64,000 bases of DNA from Ashinkailepas kermadecensis (Eukaryota; Arthropoda; Thecostraca; Neolepadidae). The stretch is from contig JAOTOM010005049.1 in NCBI GenBank assembly GCA_034440615.1, positions 62,001 to 126,000 of the forward strand, written 5' to 3'. Below the pieces are notes generated by a model, which saw only the letters and a program-made list of their open reading frames with translations, made no database searches and had not been told where the DNA came from. Positions 21,208 to 33,154 of this stretch are shown here, in pieces. The first letter of the stretch is position 1. The number at the start of each line of letters is the position of its first letter. The translations under genes and the position numbers were made by a program.

Positions 21208-21900
21208 TGTGCGCCGACCATATTCAGTAGCGCGCCGATAATTGCGCTTGCTTATTCATATATTCCGCGCAGGCCGGCCAAGAAAATACGGCCGCGTTTC
21301 CGGCCGGCTGCGGGTGTTTTCTCGCCGACTTGGTGGCCAACAGACGACTCGGCGGAAGTGAACTACGCAGCGGTAGAGCGCGCGCTGCCCGGCGTTTCGT
21401 CCGGCAGTCGGGTCTTCCGAACACGCCGCAATGCTGCAGTCCTGCAGTACTGCAAGGCGAACCGGCGTCCAGTCAGGGGAACCGGCAGGGTGTGTGTGTG
21501 GGGGGGGGGGGTCGTCGATGGATGCACGTTAGCGCAAAGCTCCCACAGTGACGGATGAGCGCGTCAGGGCTGAGCGGGCTGCTCGGATCCGACGCCCTTC
21601 CGACCCCCACCTCTCGTCCGGCCCATTATCGGCAGCCAGTGGCCGAGGCCGGTTACTGCCCGCTTCCGTTGCCGTGTGCAATATGTGCATAATTGGTGCG
21701 TGCATTCGGACCGCTTTGCATCAATTAGTGTATTAGCTCAGCGCCATCTGCCGGCGTTTGCGGCGCGTCAGGATCCGCTTGGCCGCGCCGGCGCGCGCCG
21801 CGTCCGTCACGGGCGCCGGAAGTGGCGTACCGCACGTCAGCGAGTAATTGATAACCAATGGTTGCGTAGTTTGAGAGGACGAGACTGTGCGAGCATGCTG
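21205..21900. promoter_or_regulatory. CpG island with TAAT/ATTA islets
   Basis: Directly after the satellite the sequence is CpG-rich and unique. AT-rich islets include GCGCGCCGATAATTGCGC, TGTGCATAATTGGTGCGTGC and CATCAATTAGTGTATTAGC, followed by GCGCCATCTGCCGGCG. No exon is supported. By composition it could be a promoter or enhancer; that is inference. Confidence 0.3.
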
Positions 21901-24010
21901 GTAGGATGTGTGCCCACTCAACGTTCTGAAGCTAAATCGTTAGAGATAAAAGCTAACACGATTTAGATTATGAAATGTGTTTTTAGCTGACGGTTTAACT
22001 GCTTTAGCTGAATGACGGAGGGCCTCTCACATAACGCGCACCTGGCTGGGGAGATACAGATTCGCCCCTCCCCCTCTAAGATCTCGGAAATTTTTGAAGC
22101 TAGAAGCGAAAAAAAATTGGAGGGTCGATTTCGGCTATAGTAATCTCGCTTCATTATAAATTGTACGACACTAAGTCGATGCCGTCAGGGTGAAATGATG
22201 TTGAAATCTACCTTCACACAGCGCAACCGCGCCGCCGCGCCGACGAAACCTTTGTGACCTTGAACGCCGTCGGCCGGGTGGTGGCTGGATGGCGTTCGGC
22301 GGCCCACCGGTCTGCCGACTTTGCTCCCCCCCTACCTCCCGCAGTTCTTATATTTACCAACGAATTTCGATTGTGCATAGGCTGCACTTATCAATTGTCA
22401 ACAAAGTCACAATATTACTTCATTACAATGCCCCACCCGTTTATGAGATATCAGCGGAAAACAGGGATGGTGGGCGGATTCCGCACCCCCCCCCACCCTT
22501 CCTCCGGAGCGCCTATTAACTGTCGTCATGAGCCTGCACATCTGGACTGAACATAATATGGTGATGGTCCACCTCCCAAACTGACATAACACCACCGGCA
22601 GTGGAACGTTCCTGGCGAAGGAATGCTCCGATCCAGAGGAACTGCAGCTTTTTCTGAAGTTTCATCTATCATTTGCGCTACAAGGAGACCGCACATTGCA
22701 ATGCGAATGCATACGTGTGTTTACGTCCATTATAGAGGCTTTTTGCCGCGTAACCTTGATCAAGGGCGGCGCCCCGAAGTCATTGTGGGTTACTGCAGGC
22801 ATTAATGGCTCCTTCCCATGCAATGTCCAACTTAATGCTAAACTCTCAGAATGACTGTGGGATGATGGTACCCTCAGTGGCGGCGCCCAAGTTGTAAACA
22901 ATGAGTATTTAATGGAAGCGCGGCCCATCTCCGTGATCCGATATTCAAATGCCAGTGAATCATGTATTAGCACCTGGGAGCCCTACTTCCCCACAAGTAT
23001 GGAACCGGCTTCACCTGATGCCAATGTGCGGAAATGATACGGCGGCTTATTTCAATCATGTTAATGCTTACTCCCGCTGTTCATGTGCTGCTTTTCTGCA
23101 ACAGCAACGTGATAAACATTGCTCAAACCTGTAAGGTATTCTTATCACCAACTTGTTCCAAATTCCAACCGATATTTGTCTGATTTACGTATACCGAATC
23201 AGCGCGCGAACTGCATTGCAAGTTGGCCTGCTGAGAATAGGTTCAGTTCAGCTTTAAGTGGTATCGAAATTAATTTGTCTTGTGAAAGATCATCCTAAGC
23301 TAACAATCCGACGCAAGTCAGTTAAACTGCATATTTTGCATTCTGTTGAGCCAGAGTGCCGTACCCAACATGGTAGGCATGCTAAGCTTTCGGTTAGCAT
23401 TGCGTCAAATAATAGACAACGTCCTGATCGAGTCATGGATCCTTGTTCCATGGTAGCTCACTTTAGGAAATAGCCAGGCCGGATTAGTTCGTTAACTGCT
23501 CGGCAGTTGACGGTCGTAAGAAGTTTTCTGCCATTGATATACAAATTTATTTTAATTTCATGCTGTCATTGCCGGCTTTAAATCAGCTTAAACATGCAAC
23601 ATTTGATGCTGGGTGTGTTCAATTTTCACCAAACAACCTGTTGTTATTTTGTTCGATAGATGGCGTTAACGATGCCAGGCGTCCGCATGTTTATATGACG
23701 TATGAGGCGAGGTGCGCCATCGATGATTGTACACGTTGGACACAATTGGGATGCTTTTTGCGAATGATTTTCAGGTTGCAGTTTATTTTTATTCTGAAGA
23801 TTACGAGAAATATACGAAAATGCTGATGTGAAACCCTCTAAGTTCTATAATAGCAGCTCTATATTTCAGGATGAGCCTGCTGGGATAAAACAATGTTTGA
23901 ACTTGCTTACGAATGATCTAAACTTGATTTCAGGATGGTGGTGATATGGCTCAGATAGCGCTCAAAATTCGTGAAATATTCATTAACCGAAGATTTTGCC
24001 AGTCTGAAGC
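21901..24010. other. Unique sequence, no supported gene
   Basis: A CpG-rich patch at 22215-22320 is the only compositional feature. Short frames exist, but none has splice or domain support. Confidence 0.45.
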
Positions 24011-24172
24011 GCGTGTTGTCACTACCCCTGGGGCGTGTTTTGTCACTCCCTTTGGATGTGTGTTGTCACTCCCTCTGGGGTGTGTGTTGTCACTCCCTCT
24101 GGGGCGTGTGTTGTCACTCCCTCTGTGGCGTGTGTTGTCACTATCCCTGGGGCGTATTTTGTCACTCCCTCG
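24011..24172. repeat. 24-bp minisatellite, 6-7 copies
   Basis: Core GTGTTGTCACTCCCTCTGGG. It is preceded by an acceptor-like TTGATTTCAG (23924-23933) and an open frame (MAQIALKIREIFINRRFCQS from 23946) that runs through the repeat in phase to 24233. A repeat-bearing exon is possible but weakly supported. Confidence 0.9.
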
Positions 24173-24744
24173 ACAATTCGCTCCTAATCGTGATGGAGTT
24201 GCGCATCCAGAGCTGCCTCGTTTTCTGACATGAGGTGAATGAAGTGGAGTCCGCTTTTTGGTGAACTAGGGACCTTACGCGGCAAGTCAAAAGTTTCGGA
24301 AGAAATATGGTTTCGGTAAGTTTAATCAGGCCATCTACCAAATATATGTGGCCGAGAAAAGCACCAGAATGTGTTGGGCTAATTACAATGCAGTGACATA
24401 CCTCATAACATGCAGGATTTAGGGACATGCGAGGTCAAATACTCGGAAGTTCAACCCAAACATATTGCGCAATGGCTTGTAAAAGGCTACAGATAACTAC
24501 TTCGGACGTCACAGGGTTACTTTGTTGCTCAATTCGCAATTAGGCTGTCAGTTGTCTCGTAACGCAACATGGATAAAACATTCCGCTGCGACCAATCGAG
24601 GTCCATGACCTCATTCGACGGTGGGAAGGTTTCCGGGAAACAACATGGTTTGAAGACACTTGAAAATGCGAGTCGTCGTCTGGTGAGCACCTTGGCGCAA
24701 TAACACACATGAAATACGATTTCTGGAGAAAAAATGTGTCCCAG

Positions 24745-24851
24745 CGTGTTCGCACGTCTTCCCACATCCCTACGTGTTCCCACATCCACACGTGTTCCCA
24801 CATCCCCACGTGTTCCCACATCCTCACGTGTTCCCACATCCCCACGTGTTC
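24745..24851. repeat. 18-bp repeat with CACGTG sites, about 6 copies
   Basis: Units CACGTGTTCCCACATCCC. Most units keep CACGTG, giving a second, shorter E-box array besides 1844-2088. Confidence 0.92.
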
Positions 24852-24894
24852 CGGGTGACATCTACTTCCTCTCCCCCACCCGGGGGCGGTCAAG

Positions 24895-25134
24895 TTGTTC
24901 CGGGCCTGTGACGTAGCAAGGCGATATCGGCAGACCTTGCGTGATGTCAAGCAAAACGGCCAATATTTTCACGGCTTTACGCACGCAATTTTATTGTATG
25001 TAGGCAAATTTGACATCATGCGAATGCCTGAAGATTCTACATACGAATCCGGATCGTTTTACTTGTCGCCTCGAAAAAAAACCTTGCCGGTAAACAGGAA
25101 CTACACAAAAACGCCCCCGGAGGGCGGGGCCTGA
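24895..25134 (+). CDS. Unassigned open frame, 79 codons
   Basis: Reads VARRYRQTLRDVKQNGQYFH, then GFTHAILLYVGKFDIMRMPE and a polar tail to TGA. It lies outside repeats and is moderately protein-like, but there is no convincing start, splice site or family. Could be chance. Confidence 0.17.
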   Translation: MFRACDVARRYRQTLRDVKQNGQYFHGFTHAILLYVGKFDIMRMPEDSTYESGSFYLSPRKKTLPVNRNYTKTPPEGGA

Positions 25135-25384
25135 GTCGTTGCCATGACGACCGGCTGGCCCTCAAGGCCAGTCGTGCCCGCAGAAAGAAACCTGCTGTTA
25201 AATGAAATTGCCGGAATCTGCTGTTTGGAATATTCTACTATAGGTCTATAATCTGCCAGGTCCTTTTAGTAGATATCGCATATTATAGTGTGACGTCACC
25301 AAGGCACAGTATATACTAGATCTGAGAATATACTAAACTTGGGTGTACCCGTTCTTTAATATACTCTGCCCTCACCCTCCCCAC

Positions 25385-25645
25385 TCAGATGGTGAGGGTC
25401 AACATTTCGATACGCTTCGGTGCAGTTCCGTTTGGAGAGTCAGTTTCCTTGGCTTTTCGATCCTCTCTTTCGCCGATGACAATAACTTCAGGAAGCTTTG
25501 CCACCGATCGGATGCAATCAGCTGTACCTTCGTACATGTACAGCAGAATGGCATGTAGGAAATTGATGGCAGCAGATGACCAAACAAAATCTCTGGTAAT
25601 CATGTTTCTGATCCTTGTTATAGTACAGGCATAACTTCGAAGCAT
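25385..25645 (-). CDS. Candidate terminal exon, unknown protein
   Basis: The minus frame reads SSAAINFLHAILLYMYEGTA, then DCIRSVAKLPEVIVIGERED, RKAKETDSPNGTAPKRIEML and TLTI before a TGA. A possible acceptor (CATTCTGCTGTACATGTACGAAGGTACAG) would place the exon start at 25521; otherwise the frame is open up to 25645 and includes a hydrophobic, membrane-like stretch. Composition is balanced and outside repeats. The plus strand is also open across most of this region (25389-25634), so strand choice rests on the better C-terminal composition and is not certain. Family not recognised. Confidence 0.33.
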   Translation of the reverse strand: MLRSYACTITRIRNMITRDFVWSSAAINFLHAILLYMYEGTADCIRSVAKLPEVIVIGEREDRKAKETDSPNGTAPKRIEMLTLTI

Positions 25646-26021
25646 TGTCTGCTTATATTTTGATTTCGATGGGCCTACTTGCTAATGCTATCTTATCTAG
25701 GGGATAAAGTATCACTGAAAATTGGCATTCCACTGCAATACCATCAAAATGGTTCACAATAATTAATGATGGGACTATTCCTTTCTGCTATTGTATTTCC
25801 TGTTGTGTGGTACTTGCTGAAAGTCACGTTATAGCTCTTTGTGTGTCAACAGTTGCGCATGCTGTGCATTTGGTCCGAATGATGCTTATTGCCATGTCGA
25901 GTGATCTGTGGACAATATTTCAGCGTGCCCTGCGAAGATATCCCTGAGCGTCCCAATCGTGGTGCGTAGTGACACAGCCGTTTGGGTTACTGTCGGTGGT
26001 GCACACTGGTGGTCACTGGCA

Positions 26022-26680
26022 CGCCGCCGCGGGGTCGACATTACTGTCGACAGTCGCACGCCGCTGCTGGGTCGACATTGCTGTCGACAGTGGCACGCCG
26101 CCGCGGGGTCGACATTACTGTCGACAGTGGCACGCCGCCGCGGGGTCGACATTACTGTCGACAGTGGCACGCCGCCGCGGGGTCGACATTACTGTCGACA
26201 GTGGCACGCCGCCGCGGGGTCGACATTACTGTCGACAGTGGCACGCCGCCGCGGGGTCGACATTACTGTCGACAGTGCCACACCGCCGCGGGGTCGACAT
26301 CACTGTCGACAGTGGCACGCCGCCGCGGGGTCGACATTACTGTCGACAGTGGCACGCCGCCGCGGGGTCGACATTACTGTCGACAGTGGCACGCCGCCGC
26401 GGGGTCGACATTGCTGTCGACAGTGGCACGCCGCCGCGGGGTCGACATTACTGTCGACAGTGGCACGCCGCCGCGGGGTCGACATTACTGTCGACAGTGG
26501 CACGCCGCTGCGACATTACTGTCGACAGTGCCACACCGCCGCGGGATCGACATTACTGTCGACAGTGGTACGCCGCCGCGGGGTCGACATTACTGTCGGC
26601 AGTGGCAAGCCGCCGCGGGGTCGACATTACTGTCGACAGTGGCACGCCGCCGCGGGGTCGACATTACTGTCGACAGTGCA
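26022..26680. repeat. 37-bp GC-rich satellite with GTCGAC palindromes
   Basis: About 18 highly similar units: CGCCGCCGCGGGGTCGACAT followed by TACTGTCGACAGTGGCA. Each unit has two GTCGAC sites, the second within the palindrome TGTCGACA. Since 37 = 1 mod 3, each frame shifts every unit, which is why all three plus frames stay open for 240-300 codons. They are not proteins. Confidence 0.97.
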
Positions 26681-26717
26681 CTGGCGGAGTTGAATGATGA
26701 GCGCAAGAGGGGCGGGG

Positions 26718-26806
26718 CAGCGGGGCTGCACAGCGGGGCTGCACAGCGGGGCAGTGGGGCTGCACAGCGGGGCAGTGGGGCTGCACAGCGGGGCTGCACA
26801 GCGGGG
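26718..26806. repeat. Short GC-rich repeat (GGGGCTGCACAGC)
   Basis: Irregular tandem units of GGGGCTGCACAGC and GGGGCAGT. Confidence 0.88.
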
Positions 26807-28225
26807 CACTTATTGCCAACCGCTGCGCGACGTACACGCTTCTATTTATTGACCATTTCCGGCCATGTGGCTGGAGTCGGTTTTTAAGGGAATGAGTGTG
26901 CTGTGATGCAACCAGCAAATAAATTCCAGGGATGACTGAGCTACAGTAAACAAACATTTTAAGGGCATTTCAGTTTTGAAGTTAAGGTAACTAAACATTA
27001 ACAAAATTAGAAGCCACGACATTTTTGAAAGCTTCGAAAAAGCATGCACTTGTGGCGTGCGAATTTAGCAATGATTCGAGTCAGGTGAAAGCATTCTCCA
27101 ATGCCTTGGAGGCAAGAATTTCAGGAGAAATTGGCTCTCTTCCCCATCCCCTTCGTTTGATACGGAAGACGCCTGAAGAACTCATGTCTCACTAAAGTGT
27201 CACACCTACATTTGATTTATTACAGATTTCAGTTCGATTAGCACCACTAAATATCACGACGTGAAATTTAAGTGAGTGCAACGCGAAAGGAAGTTATGAA
27301 GATATTTATCACGAAACCGCTTAACCCAGGGGTGAGGTCATTTTACGCCCCCGACCTAAGGTTTTCCGCTGATAGTGAAACACCGCATGTGGCAGCACGC
27401 CAAAATGTGGCATACCTTTTCCCACATCAATTTGACATGTTGTGTGAAACTTTTGAGGTCAGGTCATCTACGAACAACGAGTGAGTAAGCTCAAGTTAGG
27501 TCACTTCCAAAAACGTTCAACCAGTCGTCACGCTTTAACGGATAAAGATATTTGAATGAAACTTTCAGCGTTTGCTTATCATTAGGGATTCAACAAAACA
27601 CACGAGAGTAATTTTTTGGGGGTTTTGTTGACTTAGTTTTGCAAATTTATCCATTAGGGATAAAATAAAAGATTCTGGCTAAAGTAAGCACGTTTTATGA
27701 AGGCAAATTGACTTAAAACAACGTTTCTCGGTCCGCCCTACCCATTAGAAAAAGAAAAAGGCACGAAAATTGGAACCTCAACATTTGGAACATATGGAAA
27801 TGAAGATAAAATGTCTATTTCTTATTTCTTTTTTGGGGAGGGGCAACAATTTTGAGGTCATGGTCGATTTCGCCTTCCTTTTCTGATGTCAAATCATTTT
27901 TTTTTAATCACCCCAAAATGAACTCCACAGAGCGAAAAAAAAACATGTCAGTTGTGGTCACATAGACTCCCTAGTGACGTCACGCTTTGGGGGATAACAT
28001 TTGGGGGTGGTTTGAGCCCTACTCGTCGAGCACTTTCCGATGACACCACTTTCGTTTTCGTGCAATGCTTAGTTTGGAAGTTAGACGGGGAGATATAAAA
28101 TACCCACCCCCACCCAGAGACAGTGGTGTGAAGATCTCACCAGAAAGACGGCGCGGATTGAGACGCCAATCCGCTCTCACCTCGCGCACACCATTATTCA
28201 CCCTCCTGATCGAGCAACATCTACA
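26807..28225. other. AT-rich unique sequence, no supported gene
   Basis: No splice-bounded frame found. Runs of A and T and several AGGTCA-like words (AGGTCAGGTCA at 27458-27470) are present. Confidence 0.45.
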
Positions 28226-28740
28226 CTACAAGCACCGCATATCTCCAATCACCAGAACACCAGCCAGGCCAGCCGTCGCTGGCAGGGCAGCGCAGCCGGC
28301 CGAGACATGCTCGCTGCGCCGCGATGGTCCGCGACGCGCCAGAGGTGTGTCTGCCGGCGGCGCGGCGGCGGCTCGCGCCGACCACCGGTCGCACCGGCGC
28401 GTATTACACATCTATTGAATTAGCGGTAATCGTCGGCGGCTTCGCTGCGCTATGATGAATGAGCTCGTAACCGGCGTGGTGGGCGGCGCGGCGACCTGTT
28501 GAGCGCCGGCGCGTACAGCCGCGGGCGGCGAGCGTGCAGGAGTCCGCGCGCCGCCGGCGCACGATCTGCGATTTGTATCGCGTTTGGTGTAGCACATGCG
28601 CGGCCGCGCCGGATGGCGCATTTTCCGCGGCTGGTGGCGGCGCCCAGTGGTCCTGCAGCCGGCGACTGTAGCATGCTGGCTGGTCGACGTAGCCCGCAGA
28701 CACGGAGTTGGTCGAGATAGCGAAGTTGACGATGGGCATG
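28226..28740. promoter_or_regulatory. CpG island
   Basis: Strongly CpG-rich, with frames open on both strands and an AT islet TATTGAATTAGCGGTAATCG at 28412-28431. No exon boundary is supported. A promoter or enhancer is inferred from composition only. Confidence 0.3.
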
Positions 28741-29635
28741 GACGCATCAGTTCTGTTTATGTTCATCATACGCAATCAGTCAGTGTCCACGTACCAAAAT
28801 GCTATACATCATCAGTCATACGCACACACACACCAGCTGTCCAATTACACCCAGCACAGGCAGCTGTCATATGGGTGAGGGGCTAGTTCCTAGCTAGTCC
28901 TGGGGCGCTGGGCTCCGGCATTTTGGATCGAGCCCCTGGAACTTTGCATTGGGCCCCATGCTATTTGTTTTCAGCCCAAGGAACTTTGTATTTGACCCTG
29001 GGGACTTTTTCAAGAAGTGAAAGTCAACTAAAGAATACAAATCGTTGGTTTGTTCCGATATTTTATTTGCATATTACTAACTATCCGACATTTCATATTG
29101 ATCTAGCTTTTTTGGTTTCATATATCATCTTCCAGAATGAAAAAAAATGACGGATGGCCGATAATATGCACCAGCAGCTTGCATGAATAGGCACCAATGG
29201 GCACCAGATTGGCATACCTCGCAGACCGGTAAATGAGCCAACGAGAACTTTGAGATGAGCTTCAACAGGTTTCAGCAGTTTCAACTTTGTCCAACCTTCA
29301 ACTTTCAAAGTTTGTCAGTGCCCACCACCGCTGCTCGGTGCACACCAACACATACCCCTGCACACTGGCAAATCATTGTTGTGATTGGCAAACTGTGTAG
29401 ATCGCATTGACATACCTAATTGCATTGTCATACAATTGGCATGCCAGGGCAATCAAAATCCGCGAGAGAAAAGGAGTAAGTATGCTACAATTCATGCACC
29501 TTCGAAGTCTGTTCAGGAAGTAAGGGTGTGGTCGCGATGGTTGCACACAGTTATTTTAACCTAATCAAACCCAGCCTGATCGCTATAAAATTAAGCGATG
29601 TGAAGCTACTCCCTAAGCCGACGGCCCACACTTAC

Positions 29636-29890
29636 TTCTGAAACTGCTCCTACTACAAAGCTTGCTTCAAAAGCAACGTGTGAAGCCAGCGCGAACACGA
29701 CCAGAAGTAAGTGCAGTGTCAATAGAGGAATAGGTATCCATACAATTTCCATGTCTAACTTTTCTCCTGAGAGCGAAAGAAGCAAGACAAAATAAAGCAC
29801 GTCCTTTTTACCGAGATCTTTCCCACAACATGGCCGACAATAAACCGCGCATGTGGCCAGCAGTACAGCCGCGTTTGCAACGGCATTTTG
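29636..29890 (-). CDS. Candidate internal exon encoding membrane segments, unknown protein
   Basis: On the minus strand a pyrimidine-rich tract ends in TTGGAG at the acceptor, and the donor TCAGAA|GTAAGTG is near-perfect. The 255 bases (85 codons, phase 0 at both ends) read QNAVANAAVLLATCAVYCRP, CCGKDLGKKDVLYFVLLLSL, SGEKLDMEIVWIPIPLLTLH and LLLVVFALASHVAFEASFVV, then GAVSE. Two or three hydrophobic segments suggest a multi-pass membrane protein. A 45-bp piece (CTCG|GTAAAA to TCGCTCTCAG) could be a tiny in-frame intron, but the continuous frame also makes sense as a membrane helix. No family is recognised and partner exons were not found. Confidence 0.48.
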
Positions 29891-30599
29891 CTCCAAGGTC
29901 AGATCCAAGAAGGCAGAGGTAGGGTGAGCACATAGGGAATAATGGTAGGATTGGCAGCCACATATGACATAACATTGGTTTCAGTGACATTTTTGTATCA
30001 GCAATGCTGCCAAGGACAGGTTTTAAATGCACAAGCACATGCAAATAGAACTCATATTATCTCTCAGTGTCCCAACAGCACTCATCTCTACTTTCTCAAA
30101 GTCCGGCTGCCACATAGTCAGCACGAGATGCCAGGTAGCGATACTCGTGCCCCTCCATTGGGGTTTATGGTGCATGCGCATTCCAAATTTTACAAGAAAT
30201 GTAGAATTATTGAATGTAATATGATGTAAATTGATGTCGTATAATGTGTAATGTGACGTGACGTGGTCTTGTTTGTGCAGCGCAATTCCAAATGTCACAG
30301 TAGATGTTCCGAGACCCTAGGACCCTTCGCCCTCAGTCGTGCTGCTACTGCCCGGACTTCTGGAACTGGCAGAGAGTCCGGGACTGTCACAGGGCTTTGG
30401 AAATCTAAGATGACCCGTTAGGTCTTGGGTTGCTGGTGGACCGCGAGATTGCCGGATGTTCCCATGACTTCGCATGTCGGTTTGGAACTATCGGGGACGT
30501 CATGGGGCGGGAGACGACACGGGTAATGACACCGGACCTCGTGGCTTACGACAGTGCCGAGTGACACTACCTGAAAACGGTGTGATTGTATCCAGAGCT

Positions 30600-31260
30600 C
30601 TTCAGGCGGCTGTGAAGGTTCCGCGAGCATCACGAGCAGCTGGTGCGTTCCACCACAGATCGACCAATATACTTCACCCCATAATTTTTTATTGAGACCA
30701 AAATTTTATCACAGGGTAGTCTTTGGCTCTGAAGACGGCTGTGCAAGTTTCGGCCGATTCGGCAAACGGTTTTTAGCTATAGCCTCCGGCACTATTTTTA
30801 GGCCAAATAACATGAGTTGGTTTGACGATGGATATCTCATGAATAAGAAGCGGAAATGGTGGCAACAGGCAAGGTATGTATATTTCAGAAGAAAAAGGAT
30901 AGCTAAATATTCCCGAAATAAAATATCAGTTTTTCCTACATTTGACCTTGTGACCTTATGACCCTGTGACCTCGTGACCTCCCGTGACCCCTGGACATTC
31001 GAAATTGACAAATTTGACGGCGTAAATAAAAGTGCGCATGATTTCCCTAACCAAACAAAAAAAATGTAATGCGTTCTTATGAATATCCGATATGGCCGTC
31101 CGCTCTTCATGACATTATGCGATTTTGCGTTTTCCGGGCAGGACGGATTTCGTGTAAGCTCTCTTCCATTGGAAAGCTACATGAGGTAGAACAATGACAT
31201 ACAGACATATGATTGGAAAACGTTTTTGCTTTAAAAAAAAACATTTCTACCTATTTAATG
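30600..31260 (-). mobile_element. Dispersed repeat, copy 1, with DR2-like AGGTCA array
   Basis: The reverse complement aligns by eye over about 650 bp to 33155-33830. Shared landmarks are CGAAATCCGTCC, GGTCACGAGGTCAC, TGATATTTTAT, ATGAGATATC, GGCTATA, and a block GTGGAACGCACCAGCTG. Divergence is considerable (roughly a third of positions). At 30943-30990 it carries six TGACCT/TGACCC half-sites, most spaced by two bases. No terminal repeats or transposase were identified, so the class is unknown. Confidence 0.75.
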
Positions 31261-33154
31261 TAAATGCAATGTTTCCCATCAAAACCATGACGAATTTCAA
31301 GATCATTAGTTACCGATAGGTCATCCATAGGTTTATTTACGCATGACGACGGAATTGTACTTCGGAACAATAATATGTTTTGATTAACAATAAACATGGA
31401 AATAACGCAATCCGACCATATTGAATCTGGTTCTATTACCTACATGTTGCATCTGGCGCGGTTGGTGGGTACTTATAACAAACATGAGGATTACTTGGTG
31501 TCTGCGATCAAGTGTAAGGCAGGTGTATCATTTTGTGCTGAAGAAAAAGCATAGCGTCTCTGTGGACTGCTGGTGACTATATGTTAAAGGCAAATAAAAG
31601 CCAACGTGTTTGTCTTGCGTATGTCTTCCCTCCCACCCCATCCGTACTTCGTGCATATATCCATACTCCCCATCCGTACATAGCTCAATACTCTGCAGCC
31701 TGGTGGCGGTTCCGAGGGAGATAAAGGCGCCGGCGTTGATGACGACGGAAAACAGAGGGGGGTTGGCATGTGGGAGGAACTGATAACAGGCTTGGCAGAG
31801 CCGGAACAGTGTACGAATCAGTTTTCGAAAACGTCTGGTGGAAAGAGGACGTGGTGAATTTTGTTCTTCGACGTACATAAACACTACAAGCAATTGTGAT
31901 AATCACTTTGTCGATTCTTACCGTCGCCATAGAAAGCGAATAACAAGAAATGTTGTTGAAGTATCGGTAAGCCCATTGAAAACGTGAGCATCCTTTCATT
32001 ACTAGAGATGTGGCTTTGGGTGTGAAATTTCCTATTTGAAATTTTGGAAAATATTTTGTTCATAATATCTCGATTTTTACCTATTTTTTTTCACCATCAG
32101 CGTCAGAAATGAAAAGAATGAAAAGGACACATGGAAGTGAAACTTGATGCAAACAAAATTCAGAACTCTGGCAGGCTTAGAAGGACAAAACATGCCAAAA
32201 TCGACCAATATGTTAAATTCATATTGCGGAAATGTTTGAACTCAAAATTGACAATCCACCAAAGAAAATATGTTCCATTGGCTGCTGGCTGTCGGTACCT
32301 GTTGAGAAGTCCCTGAAACATACCAAATTCAAATTTCTACATATTCCTGAATGCACATGGACTTTCAAAATTAACTCGTTAGGGAAACTTTTACAGATTA
32401 CGAAAAATATCCCGGACAAAAGCGATGCGCCAGGGCAAGTTGTCTCAGATGCCATCTTAAAATCATCTGTCAATTGATATTTATTATGTCAAAAAGCCAT
32501 TTCCGGAAATCCAAGCTGTTTGCCGCGCTTTTATTACCAGATTTGATGCCCTACTAGGCGTTGCAGTGATCAGAAATCACAGAAAACAGCCTGAACACAT
32601 CCTATTTCACCCATCGCTCAAAAAGACAACGTTAATTTATATGTTTTTTTTCTTCGGAATTTCCGATAACATTTTCACAATTCCTAAGGTCCTCACGGCC
32701 CCAGATTCCATGTTCACCCCCAACATTCGGTTTCGGCGAACTTCGAAATCGACGCCGTTTGTAACGACAAAATCTACGCCGTTTGATCTGCTTTCATTTT
32801 CCTAGCATATGAAGCATTGTGCAGCACCATGTTCCACTGCGAAATGTCCACATGCGCAGTGCCTCAAATACGTAAATAATGAAGCCACATGAAGGTTGTA
32901 AAAACGATGTTTCCGGGCACACCCGACGTGCAGTGTGACAGCAATGCGTGGCTTGCAACGGATGTTCGACTGTATCTCCACATGCAGTTGTCTCGTCGAC
33001 TGACCTATGTGCATATGCCATTGTTTGATTGACGATGATATGAGCGCTGCATGACCGACGCAGTCAATGTGCCCATAAACTCCAATAACCAACCTATCGG
33101 TAATGGGTGACCTTGAACTTTGTGAAGCTTATTAAAGCAAGCTATAAGACTTGC
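31261..33154. other. Sequence between the two inverted repeat copies
   Basis: AT-rich, with no supported gene. Frames at 31528-31999 and 32131-32477 are open on both strands but lack splice support. Confidence 0.4.

Noticed and set aside
25908..26887. Three overlapping frames of 240-301 codons
   Set aside because: 37-bp repeat shifts the frame each unit and has no stop in any frame.
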